From Isoetes taiwanensis (taxonomy: Eukaryota; Streptophyta; Lycopodiopsida; Isoetales; Isoetaceae): DNA of 64,000 nt. The translations under genes were made by a program, and so were the position numbers. The first letter of the stretch is position 1. Each line of letters opens with the position of its first letter. The stretch covers positions 1,546,386 to 1,610,385 of the forward strand of contig JAJEKV010000139.1 of the NCBI GenBank assembly GCA_021234155.1, given 5' to 3'. Below, piece by piece: positions 55,194-64,000 of the stretch. Under the pieces are notes generated by a model, which did no database searches, was not told where the DNA came from, and saw nothing but the letters and a program-made list of their open reading frames with translations.

Positions 55194-55790
55194 AATGAGC
55201 ATTCCAGAATTGACTGAGCTCAAGAAACAGCTGCAGGAATTGCTCGAGCTTGGATTTATAAGAGCAAGTGTGTCTCCTTTCGGAGCACCTATACTCTTTG
55301 TCAAGAAGAAAGATGGGAGCTTAAGAATGTGCATAGACTATCGCCAGCTCAACAAGCAGACGATAAAGAATAAGTATGCATTACCAAGGCGGATGACCCT
55401 AATGGACCGATTACAAGGAGCAAAGGTATTCTCTAAGATTGATTTGAGATCGGGGATACCATCGATAAGAATAAAAGAAGAGGACATCCATAAGGCGCTT
55501 TGGGAACGGCAGTGCGGTCATTTTGAGTTCCACGGATAATGCCCTTTGGATTGTCGAGCGCTCCAATAACGTTTATCGCCTCATGAACGATATCTTGAGA
55601 GACTTCTTGGATGAGTTTGTTATTGTCTTCTTCGACGACATCCTAATCTACACAAGTCCCTTGAAGAGCATTGTCGGCATCTCGGGGAAAGTGTTGGAGA
55701 AATTGAGGCGTCATCGGTTGTATGGGAAGCTCTCTAAGTGCCACTTTGCAACAGGCCGGTGGAGTACTTGGGGCATGTAGTAACATCAGG
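55180..55790 (+). pseudogene. Reverse transcriptase, frameshifted
   Basis: Frame 55195-55539: [57 protein letters not shown] and [10 protein letters not shown] (motif A). Frame 55523-55780: NDILRDFLDEFVIVFFDDIL, with the FDD catalytic box at about 55631, then HRLYGKLSKCHF. These are standard Ty3/gypsy RT blocks. The QY-F-VMPFGL block between motifs A and C is damaged by the frame change near 55530. Confidence 0.85.
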
Positions 55791-56430
55791 GAATCTCCAC
55801 GAGATCCATCTAAGATTGAGGCAATAGTTGATTGGCCAGCTCAAAGGAATGTGGCAGTAAGAAGCTTTCGGGTTGGCATGGATACTACTGAAAGTTCGTG
55901 AAGGACTTTGCTAAGTGGGCGTCCCCTACATGGACCCTCACTAAGGCCAAGAAGATTAAGGATTGGGCTAGCCATTGGTTAGAAAGCCCAAGCTTCTTTT
56001 GAGAAGCTTAAAGAGGCCTTAACAACAAAAGACCACCCGGTGCTTGTTCTCCCCGGATCCAGTAAGGATAAGTTGATAGCAACAGATGCAAGCAAGATAG
56101 CAACAGGCAGTCTTGATGCAAGAAGGAAGGGTAATTAAGCCTCGACTCAAAAGAAGATGAACGGCCTTGAACAGCTACCCAACCCATGATCGGGGAGCTC
56201 CTAGCCATTGTCGAGGGCATTGAGGATATGGAGGCATTATTTACGGGAAGGAAGTTTAGGTTAGATCCCATCATCACGAGCCTTCAAGTATCTTTTCACC
56301 CAGCCACTCCTCAACTTAAGGCAAAGGAGGTGGATGGAATTCCTTGAGGAGTCTGATTTTGATATTATATATAAGCTGGTAAGCAATGTTGTAGCGGATG
56401 CCCTCTCTAGGAGGCCATTTCGCACAAGGG
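55791..56430 (+). pseudogene. RNase H, frameshifted
   Basis: LVLPGSSKDKLIATDAS (about 56041-56092) contains the first catalytic Asp of the gypsy RNase H. Near 56185 ELLAIVEGIEDMEALFTGRK matches [31 protein letters not shown] and SRRPF (56346-56420) form the domain end. Frames change at least twice. Confidence 0.75.
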
Positions 56431-57560
56431 CCTTTTGTAATGCGATTTCCACTCTTCGAGTGAGTTTGGCAAGAAGATTGAGGAGTCCTTGCCAACCGTG
56501 TGGACTTCAAGGAGGTGTGGGAAAGCCTCTCCAAAGGAAGCCAGAGCAGAAAGGGGAGGGGAAGCCTTCAAGCATTTTAAAAAGGAAGGCAACTGTTGTA
56601 CCACAAGCATAAGTTGTGTGCGAATCTTGAGGTAAGGAAGTTAATTCTTCATGACACACATAATTGCAGTAATAGCGGGGCATCTTGGGCTTCATGAAGA
56701 CATATTTCAAGATTCGGCGTACTTCTGCCGGCCAGGGAATGAAGAGGCGGAGCTGCATATATTGGGATTGCGGTTATGTCGCTGAGACCAAAGCGGAGCA
56801 ACCGGTTCCGGGTGCTTTAGAGCCATTGGGGGTGCCAAATGCAAAGTGGGAGGTCATAAGTATGGATTTCATCACGGGACTCCCTAGAACTCTTGAGGCA
56901 AGGATGCATTGATGGTTGTCGAGATAAGTTATCTAAGATGGCACATTTAATTGCCTTGCAAGACTACCGGACACCGCATTAGAACCTTTGCCAAGTTATT
57001 TGTAAGGGAGATTTTTAGACTCCATGGCATGCCTCGGAGATAATATCTCACGATAGAGATTCTAAGTTCATGGAGTGCCTTTTGGCGGGGATCTCTTTAG
57101 CACCATCCGTGACGAAGCTCTCCATGAGTAATGGCATATCATCCCCAAGCAGATGGCGGGGCGGAAAGGACCGAATCCGGATCATTGAAGACATGCTTGA
57201 AGCTATGTGTGGAACAAAGCGGTCAAAGTGGGATGAGTACATTCACTTGGTGGAATTAGCCTAGCGGTGCCAAAGCGGGGAGTCATCTCAGATGTCGCCT
57301 TTCATGGTGAACTACGGCTACCAGTGCTTAACCCCGGATACCTGGCACAATCCTGTGTCCAAGGTAGAAGTGTCCCAGCAGATGTTAGGGGATATGCAGC
57401 AGCTAGTAGAGGAAGGGGTTATTTATTGGCGGCAAAGTCGGCGGAAGAGTGTAGGCCGGCAAAGCCTGAGGACCGTAAAGGGAGTTTAAGGTGGGAGATA
57501 CGTTTGGTTGAAGATCAAGGTGAAGCAAGCCAAGGCATGGATTGGGAGTCGCAAAGAAGC
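56431..57560 (+). pseudogene. Integrase, frameshifted
   Basis: VRKLILHDTHN then GHLGLH (about 56635-56690) retains part of the HHCC zinc-binding region. AKWEVISMDFITGLPRT (about 56838-56888) contains the first catalytic Asp. DSKFMECLL (near 57058) holds the second. WDEYIHLVELA and MSPFMVNYGYQCLTPDT (57292-57342) are the usual end of the core. The frame changes several times. Confidence 0.75.
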
Positions 57561-57910
57561 TTGCCCCTAGGTGGAGCTGGGCCGTTCAAGATTTTTAGAG
57601 AGTGGGCTCTCAAGCCTACAAGTTGGATCTTCCAGCCCATCTTAAGGTCCACAAGGTCTTCCACGTAAGTTTATTAAAAAGGCACAATCCTAACCCTGAG
57701 GAGGTTTTGGATACTCCAACCTTGTTGGAAATGACGGAGGAGCAAGTAGAAATAGTGCCCGAAGTTACTTCTTGATAAGTCATTCAAGAAGACTAGGAGG
57801 TCTCGGTTCCTCCAATATTTGGTTAAGTGGAAGCACTTGCAGCGTGGAAGATCACGACATGGGTATTGAAGCAAGATTTGGAGAAGCAATACCCGTGAGT
57901 TTATGAAGGA
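57561..57910 (+). pseudogene. Post-integrase tail with chromodomain remnant
   Basis: Near 57615 AYKLDLPAHLKVHKVFHVSL followed by LKRHNP is the conserved GPY/F-region end of gypsy integrases. After about 30 residues, KTRRSRFLQYLVKWKHL (about 57789-57838) matches the chromodomain core (R---YLVKWKG). Chromodomains direct integration to methylated-histone chromatin. The C-terminal aromatic cage part is degraded. Confidence 0.6.
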
Positions 57911-58808
57911 GTTTGATGGGCCGTCCTCCCCTTGGTCGAATTCCGACTTGCCGTGGTTAGCTAGTATGTTGATAGTTAGCTTTGAGCCCGGCGCATGCAT
58001 TCTACTTAGGAGGGTGCATGTGCCAGAACCTTGGATCGTGTGGGGCGATGATGGATCGCCTTTAGGGCATTCTCTAGGCCACACGCACCAAGGTGCGCAT
58101 GACCATTAGGGTCATGCGAGTGAGGAATGAGGCATGGTGGGCAATGATGGGACATAGATCGGGTGATCTCTATGCCACGATGCGGGTACGCACCACCCGG
58201 CCGTAGGAGGGTCATGGTGAAGCTTAAGTGATCATCTTGTGATGATGGGATCGTGAGAGACGTTCCCCTAGCTGAAACCCTCGGGGCATGATGCCTTTGG
58301 GGTGTACTCGATCCGGGGGGATCGTGTACAAGGTAGCACTTCGATCATGGGCAATGATGGGAGCATCTTAAATGATCCCCTAGCTCAAATCCGAAAGGGC
58401 CATGATCTTGGGCAGGGGTAGTAGGACAACCTTGAGCCGTGGTTCGGCTCAAGGAGGTAAGGGGTGGTCCCCTAAAACCACAAATTATTAACTAAACTAA
58501 CGTAATGTGCTCATTTTGCGTGGCAAGTAGAAGGAGGACTTCAACGAGGAGCGCGTTACGAGAAGATAGGGGGAGCCATAATTAGATTATGAACCCTAAT
58601 AACTCTTATAATAGTATTTTGAATTATTATAAGAAATAACGATGTTAAGGCTATATAATTTTGTATAAGTACAAATATGGCCTAAAATTTTGACTTGAAC
58701 TAATAAAAACTTGATTGCTAAGCTAAGCTAAAGGTTATGACATGTTGTTGTTTTGCAGGCATAAGGTAGGTTCGTCACCTTAGCGCAATGCTGAGGACAG
58801 CATTGTCC
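57911..58808 (+). other. 3' untranslated region before the polypurine tract
   Basis: Rich in loosely repeated GATGATGG/ATCATG phrases (for example GATGATGGATCG, GGGCAATGATGGG at about 58138 and 58350). No recognised ORF. Confidence 0.5.
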
Positions 58809-58822
58809 TAAGGGGGGGAGAA
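58809..58822 (+). promoter_or_regulatory. Polypurine tract
   Basis: TAAGGGGGGGAGAA directly before the TGTGAC start of the 3' LTR. It is the expected primer for plus-strand synthesis. Confidence 0.75.
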
Positions 58823-60458
58823 TGTGACGGTCCAGGGGAATATACGCCATAAATACGTATATTCCTGGATCCGTCACCATACAAGTCTATCTTCATAGCC
58901 TTGTATACCATAGATTGTGGCACTAGGGGGCATGGCTAAGTTATTCTCATAGCTTAGCCAACCATAGGTTAAGCCATTATCCACGTGGCCTTAACCTATT
59001 GGGGGCACCACCACGGGACTCACCCGTTGGTGCCGCGTGGCATCCTAGGTGGACCTAACTTATATAGGCATAAACCCTAACCTAGACCTCTTTTCCAGCC
59101 CTAGCACCCCGAGACTCACCTACTTGTTCGAAACCCCGTTTCGAACATCGTTCGTTGTGGCATAGGCTGGTGCAGCAGCCCCAGCAGGGTAGACCCGTTC
59201 TTGGAGGAGGAACAGCAGCTTGTGAGTCGAAGACTATGGAGGCGCCCGGATCTGGAGGGAGAGCATCAGGAGCAGGTATGTAGGATAGTAGTTGTGATAG
59301 CTCATCTGGAATTAGCAATCCAGATGTGCTAGTATTTTGTATCTAGAGTAGAGCCATCCTAGAACCCATATTCAACATCTTGAACCCTAATCAAGGAACC
59401 CTAACTATTAGTTAGTTGTATGATTAGGTTAAGATGTTCTTCTTATGATTATTCTCATGATGATTATGTGATGATGGTTGATCATGTTTGCTCCTCTTGT
59501 ATTGGGAAGGGGGGTAGAGACCTAGAGCCATATGTAGTATGCTCCTAGAGTAGATCCCTTAGTTCCTATTAGTTGCGGCCTGTGCATAGGAGCCCACCAG
59601 GCTATTGAGGCTATGTTATGACTCAGCACCAGATAACGGGGCTAGAGGGAAAGTGGAGGGAGGATCCCTGCCGAGTGGGGGCTTCGGGGGATCCCATAGT
59701 GGGCTAGGCTTATGGTCGGTCACTTCGTGTGGGCCGAGCATGGGTCCGACACCTCCTGGGGCAATGGTGTTGCCCTGCCTCTCGGGAGCTGCAAGTGTTG
59801 GCTTGGCTCTCGTTTTGGGGGTTCACTGGCACGAATCGTGTGTCACCCGCGATTCTCTAGCCGCCTACGGCACCTCTAGACCACGGGAAGGGAGATGCAA
59901 CCCTTCCCGCCTCATCGGACCAGGGGAGATGCAACACAGGTAGTCCCGATGGGTGATGCCATGGGATTGCGTGATCCCGAAGGCTAGAGTCCCGTCGAGC
60001 CCCGATCTAGCCCATCCGCAAAGTATGCAGGAGAGGGGGGCGGATGGAGTGGTCAACCCTAGCCATTGTTCTATGCCAGCCCTCGCCATTGCCATGTCTC
60101 GGTCTGCTCTATCTTGAGGCCTAGCCCGGTCCAGGTCATCCTCCTTACGAACCGGGCGGGGTAGGAGCTCTCATGTTTTATGGTTTGTGATTATCATCTA
60201 TGCATTGGGTTATGTCGCGATGCACTACCCTCCGGTAGTATTTATATATGTTTTATGCTAGTTACGGCGTGTTATCGCTTCGGCCGTTATAGGAGCCCAT
60301 AGGGGAAGGGCGCAAAGACACCGCCGTGTTCCCTTCCCGCACTAGAGTCACCTCGGAGTCTTGGGGGTAGGCGAAGGCCCATGCGGTTGCTTGAGCGGAT
60401 GGGGATTTCTGCCAAAATTAATGCGGCGGGCCGATGTTTAGCGGGAGCGTCATAAACA
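58823..60458 (+). repeat. 3' LTR
   Basis: Begins TGTGACGGTCCAGGGGAATA and parallels the 5' LTR to about 60458. The TATA box is at about 59058-59067. The end (GCGTCATAAACA) is less clear than in the 5' copy (GCGTCCACA). Differences between the two LTRs are mainly 1-10 bp indels. Confidence 0.8.
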
Positions 60459-60959
60459 CGACGTCGTGTGATTGACGTCTTGAGAGATAGGTGCGATCCG
60501 TCAAATGGCAAAATGAGAGAATCATTACCTTGATGGTGCCGGAATTATGAACGCAGTAAGCCCGCCATATTGGTGGATGGCGGGCTTGCCCATCTTGAAT
60601 TTAAGGAAAATGAAGGGGTTATTGCTTTCAACGAATTGCCTAAACCGAAATCCAATAATATGCCCTCACAAATTTGAAGATATACAGAAATCCAAAAGAG
60701 ATAGATCAAATTCCTCTCCCCAGAGGTAAAATTTCACCTTCAAAGGAGAATAAGAAATTGAGACTAAGTGACCGCAGAATAAAGGAAATTTCAGGTGAAA
60801 TCTTTGAAGTCTTCAATCAAATTACTAAAATGTTCATGACAGTGACAAAGGGCATATCCTTGACAGTCTTCTTTGGAAGGCAAGAGACTTACCAATTGCT
60901 TCTATGAAGAAATCTAAGTAGGCAACCGTGGACGAGCAAATGGTAAAGAATTTGAAACA
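60459..60959. other. Spacer; hairpin and possible upstream exon
   Basis: A perfect 11-bp inverted repeat AAGCCCGCCAT / ATGGCGGGCTT (60558-60568 and 60577-60587) encloses an 8-nt loop. From 60674 to 60907 a Lys-rich frame (LRLSDRRIKEISGEIFEVFN) is open and may be an N-terminal exon of the transposase-like gene that follows. No family evidence. Confidence 0.4.
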
Positions 60960-63935
60960 ATGCAGGAACATAAGTATAAGAGGAATTATGACATGCTTCG
61001 TGCAAGAAAGTCCACCCTGGTAATGGCAGCAACAGGCACAAATGGTACCAAACCCATGAACCAAACAGAAGTGGTCAGATTGCTCAACATCTCAAAGAAA
61101 ACAATTTCAAATGCTATTAAAATGCAAGCTAACATAGGGGAAGGACCTTGGTCAATGTTCAGGAGGAGGAAGCGGATGGATAGCATATTAGATTACAATA
61201 GAGAAGCTATTATCAAGTTCTGGACAGAGAATATAACAGTTTCTCTATACAGGAAAGACGTGAGGAGGTATGTATCAGAGACAGGAATAAAGATGGAACA
61301 TCCAATTCACTTTCTTGAAGTCGGACAAGTAAGTATTCATCCTATATTCTAGATTCATTATATGTAGCAATTATTTGGAATTTATATGACTTCCCTACAG
61401 TCGCAATTCTACCTCAGGCTTATAGAGGAGAATCCTGATATCAAATTTGAATTGCAGACTTTTGAGAGGTTGAAACCGAGTTTTGTAAAGAGGATCCACG
61501 AAAGGCATACATGTTGTTGCCTCTATCACTTGAAATTTGAATACATCATGCAGGGGTTGAACATCATGAGAAAATCGGATGGAGTTCATGACAATTGCAA
61601 CTGCCATTGTGACATTTGTGGCCTTGGCCCAAAATGTGCAGCCAAGAACATACAATCAAGTGAACCAGTGATTTATAGAGACAAGTGGTCTGCAGCAAAG
61701 GTGATGATGAAGAGTGTAAAAAATGTGGGTTGGATAGAATTAAGAAATGTCCACAGGAAATGGATGGCACGGGTTCATTACTAGTTACTTGGAAGACATT
61801 TGAAAAGCAACCTATGGACTAGGATAGAGAATTCAGGGATGCAAGAAAGGTTTTGAGGTACAAACCTGTCTTAAGATTAATACAGAAAGAGAAGTCCCAG
61901 AGAGTTTCAAGAGGATGTGAAGAAGGTAATATCAGATTTTGTTCCACATAATTACACAGCACATTGGCAGACCAATCAGTTTAAACAGTGGGTGTCATCA
62001 TATCCAGAAGATGCAATTGTATCTGTTATTGACTTTGCAGAAAATTATAGCATCAAGATCTAGAATGAGCCCCAGTCAATGCACTGGCACACAGACCAAG
62101 TTTCTATACTTGTTCACGTAACATGTAGACATGACAAGAGTGATGATATTCATGTTCCTGTGCAGATAGAAGAAGATTGTCCAAAGAAGGAAAAAAAGAA
62201 TACAAGATTGGAGTAGATCAGGTATAGACTCAACAGTGGTAGAAAGATTATAAAGAGACTCACTCTTACATTTCTAATGATAAAGTGCATGACTCATTGT
62301 TTGTGGAGCACCACCTACAAAAGCATGCTGGATGGCTTAAGGAACAGGGAATAGAATATGAGAAGCATTGGATATGGAGTGATGACTGCTCATCACAATT
62401 CAGGTCAGCAAAACTTATTTTTTTCTTAGGCAGGTATTATACAATGAATGACAAGAGAGTGATGTGGAACTACTTTGCCACTGCTCATGGTAAAAATGAA
62501 TATGACGGCGCAGGTGTTGTTATCAAAAGGCTGCTAAGCAAAGAACAACTCAAACACAATAGTGCACAACTGAGACATGCCAAAGATATTGTAAAGTTTC
62601 TGTGTACATATTTCAGCAGTCTACCAGTTGATGAAACAGATGAGATCAGAATGCTTTTGTAATTAATAAATAAATCCATTATTTAGAATATACAAAGATT
62701 AAATTCTTTACCTAAGCATGCATATGTTAATCTCTTGAGTTCCTAGGCTTAAGTAGATCCGACAGTCGGGATTGATGGGATCTCCATTTACCAAGAGGTT
62801 AACTGGCCAGGCCCGTCACATTTGATGGTAGCAGAAAATCTGTTACCGTTGGAACATCAGAAGCAAGTATTCTAGCCAAAGCTGGTTTTTCGTACAAAGA
62901 TATAGCTGATCGATCCTTACATAGGGCAGGTCCTCAAGTGCTAATTGCTCTTTATTTGAGTCGATTGACTTGCATATAATTGCAGGTGCGTGTCAATTTA
63001 TGGAGGCACATGAGGTGTGCACTTTCTGTTATTTCTTCGATCCACTTTTCTACTCAGTTTTAAATAGAAAAAGTAACAAAATAGTTGGATTTGTATCGGA
63101 TATAGATTTTGAAGTCTGTGAATACCGTTCATTCCTGCATGTCATGGTCATCACTGGACCATGTATCTCATTGCTGGTGTTGTATTTTGACAGCATGGGC
63201 CTCTTTGCAGGGATAGAGCCAGTGCAAAGGATTGTAGTTGTGTCTTAATATTTGCCCAACAGATTATTTTTTGCATTAGGTTCAATCCCTTGCAAAAGAT
63301 TTTTTTGGGAAATTGAACCTGCTGTAGTGGCAAACATGAAGGAATATGAAGTTGAAACACTTAAAGGTACAAAAAAGATTCGTTGTATCAAGCTTGTTTG
63401 CAGGAGTAGATCAAACAGGCTTGCTCATAGATGCCTCTCATATTTCTGCTTGTTTTGTAAGAATCAGAACTGGGACTCCTGCATCAATGCAGGTAGATTT
63501 GGAAAGTGGGAGGTAACTGACTTAAAACCAGGAGTTGAAAAGAGAAAGAAGACTCTTGAAGAAGCCAATGAATGGATCAGTAATTTGGTTGAGGTAGGTG
63601 ACAATTTTGCAGTGAATGCTGAAGCAGACAATTCAGAGGGTGTGGATTTCCACATCCCCAAGCGCATAGAACCCAAATCCACACTTGAGGATTCATAAAA
63701 AGATGGTTGGGGTCTTAAATTTAGAGTCAATGAGGTCATCTTGAGTGGACACTATTATCAATTCTTGGGGAATTCCAAGTATATATTGCTTACTAAACAA
63801 TCCGAAGCCTCCATGCACAGCCACATGGTTAGATATCCTAAAATTGATATGGAGAAAATAGAAGGCACGGACATGTACAGAATTTCACAGGAGACCCATG
63901 AAAAAATTATGGCCAGTCTCCCAATAACCTTATGA
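60960..63935 (+). pseudogene. Cys-rich transposase-like gene (HGK/DG family), multi-exon, broken
   Basis: Exon 60960-61328 carries a helix-turn-helix (MNQTEVVRLLNISKKTISNA) and RRKRMDSILDYNREAIIKFW. CAA|GTAAGT (61328/61329) to TTCCCTACAG (61400) is a clean 72-bp phase-0 intron. Exon 61401-61784 has FERLKPSFVKRIHERHTCCC and a Cys cluster CNCHCDICGLGPKC. About 61920-62300 gives HNYTAHWQTNQF, SVIDFAENYS (Asp at 62031), a TAG at 62061-62063, then QSMHWHTDQVSI. 62285-62662 has HWIWSDDCSSQFRS and NYFATAHGKNEYDGAGVVIK, which with the earlier Asp resemble a DDE-type core. 63285-63935 gives a second Cys-rich block and VEVGDNFAVNAEADNSEGVD. I recognise the family only as widespread uncharacterised transposon-like proteins in animal genomes. 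The stop and frame changes near 61785-61920 and 62170-62270 indicate a pseudogene. Confidence 0.55.
62663..63250. other. Probable intron or insertion inside the transposase-like gene
   Basis: Between the HGK block and the distal Cys-rich block. It contains a CATATAATTGCAG acceptor-like site at about 62985 and a 92-codon frame (62970-63248, LFYSVLNRKSNKIVGFVSDI) of unclear relevance. Confidence 0.35.
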
Positions 63936-64000
63936 TTCTTTGACACTTAACCAAATTGATTTGATTCTTTGCAACTGATTTGTTTTTTCAGCATATAAGC
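63936..64000. other. Right edge, no feature
   Basis: Short AT-rich remainder after the TGA that ends the frame at 63935. The transposase-like gene may continue beyond the window. Confidence 0.4.

Larger units (their letters stand above)
47320..60458 (+). mobile_element. Ty3/gypsy LTR retrotransposon, chromovirus type, 13.1 kb, decayed
   Basis: Two ~1.6-kb LTRs (47320-48943 and 58823-about 60458) flank a primer-binding site, a histone H3-like gene, gag, protease, RT, RNase H, integrase and a chromodomain-like segment, ending at a polypurine tract. The order PR-RT-RH-INT identifies Ty3/gypsy. The post-integrase HVSLLK and FLQYLVKWK blocks indicate a chromovirus. Every domain is readable but none is in one frame throughout, and LTR differences are mainly short indels. 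The ~4.6-kb stretch between the primer-binding site and gag is unusually long. A target-site duplication is not evident (AGCTG precedes the left LTR). Confidence 0.8.

Noticed and set aside
60558-60587. Hairpin as a transcription terminator
   Set aside because: An 11-bp perfect stem is notable, but rho-independent termination does not apply in a plant nucleus and no gene ends here.

Overview
The window looks like repeat-rich, intergenic nuclear DNA of a land plant. Evidence: GT-AG introns, an LTR retrotransposon whose primer-binding site resembles the plant-type TGGTATC..GAGC match to initiator Met-tRNA, a chromodomain-type Ty3/gypsy pol, hAT and non-LTR elements, and plant-type TTTAGGG heptamers. 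No conventional host gene was recognised. The mix of an intron-bearing Penelope-like reverse transcriptase and a cysteine-rich transposase-like family that I associate mainly with animals and early-diverging lineages suggests a non-flowering plant (fern, lycophyte or bryophyte). That is inference and unproven.

Layout. 1-2475: unassigned, with a GC-rich patch. 2476-7801: a decayed hAT transposon on the minus strand with readable terminal inverted repeats and an 8-bp target duplication. 7802-9923: segmental duplications, including a second truncated hAT 5' end. 10857-15040: copy 1 of an intron-containing retroelement, lacking its RT. 15180-18851: two short elements with (TTCTA)n tails and a possible LINE 3' end. 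19005-25253: copy 2, complete through the RT; its first 2.1 kb is repeated head-to-tail at 25254-27384, a pseudo-LTR arrangement. 28101-35830: a minus-strand non-LTR retrotransposon split by about 3.7 kb of insertions (a long-inverted-repeat element and a tandem array). 36465-41275: a tandemly duplicated plus-strand fragment of the same LINE family. 42411-43905: a hAT scrap and a LINE fragment with an inverted 5' part. 47320-60458: a full-length but heavily frameshifted chromovirus-like Ty3/gypsy element with about 1.6-kb LTRs. 60960 to the right edge: a multi-exon, broken transposase-like gene.

Two things stand out. First, the retroelement at 10.8-27.4 kb. A basic N-terminal exon is joined by a phase-0 intron to a ~530-codon protein of unknown function, and in copy 2 the reading frame can continue by splicing into a Penelope-like RT without a GIY-YIG domain. 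The two diverged copies keep the same intron position and a conserved CAG|GTAAC site inside the intron that has the form of a recursive splice site. Second, the Ty3/gypsy element carries, between its primer-binding site and gag, a degenerate histone H3/CENH3-like gene. It has an N-terminus that matches the H3 tail at nine of ten residues, then alpha-1 and alpha-3 core motifs in two shifted frames, and a TATA-like box of its own.

Most other coding traces are pseudogenes. Divergence in the 32-41 kb and 46-60 kb regions is dominated by short indels, so part of the damage may be consensus error in the assembly rather than biology.
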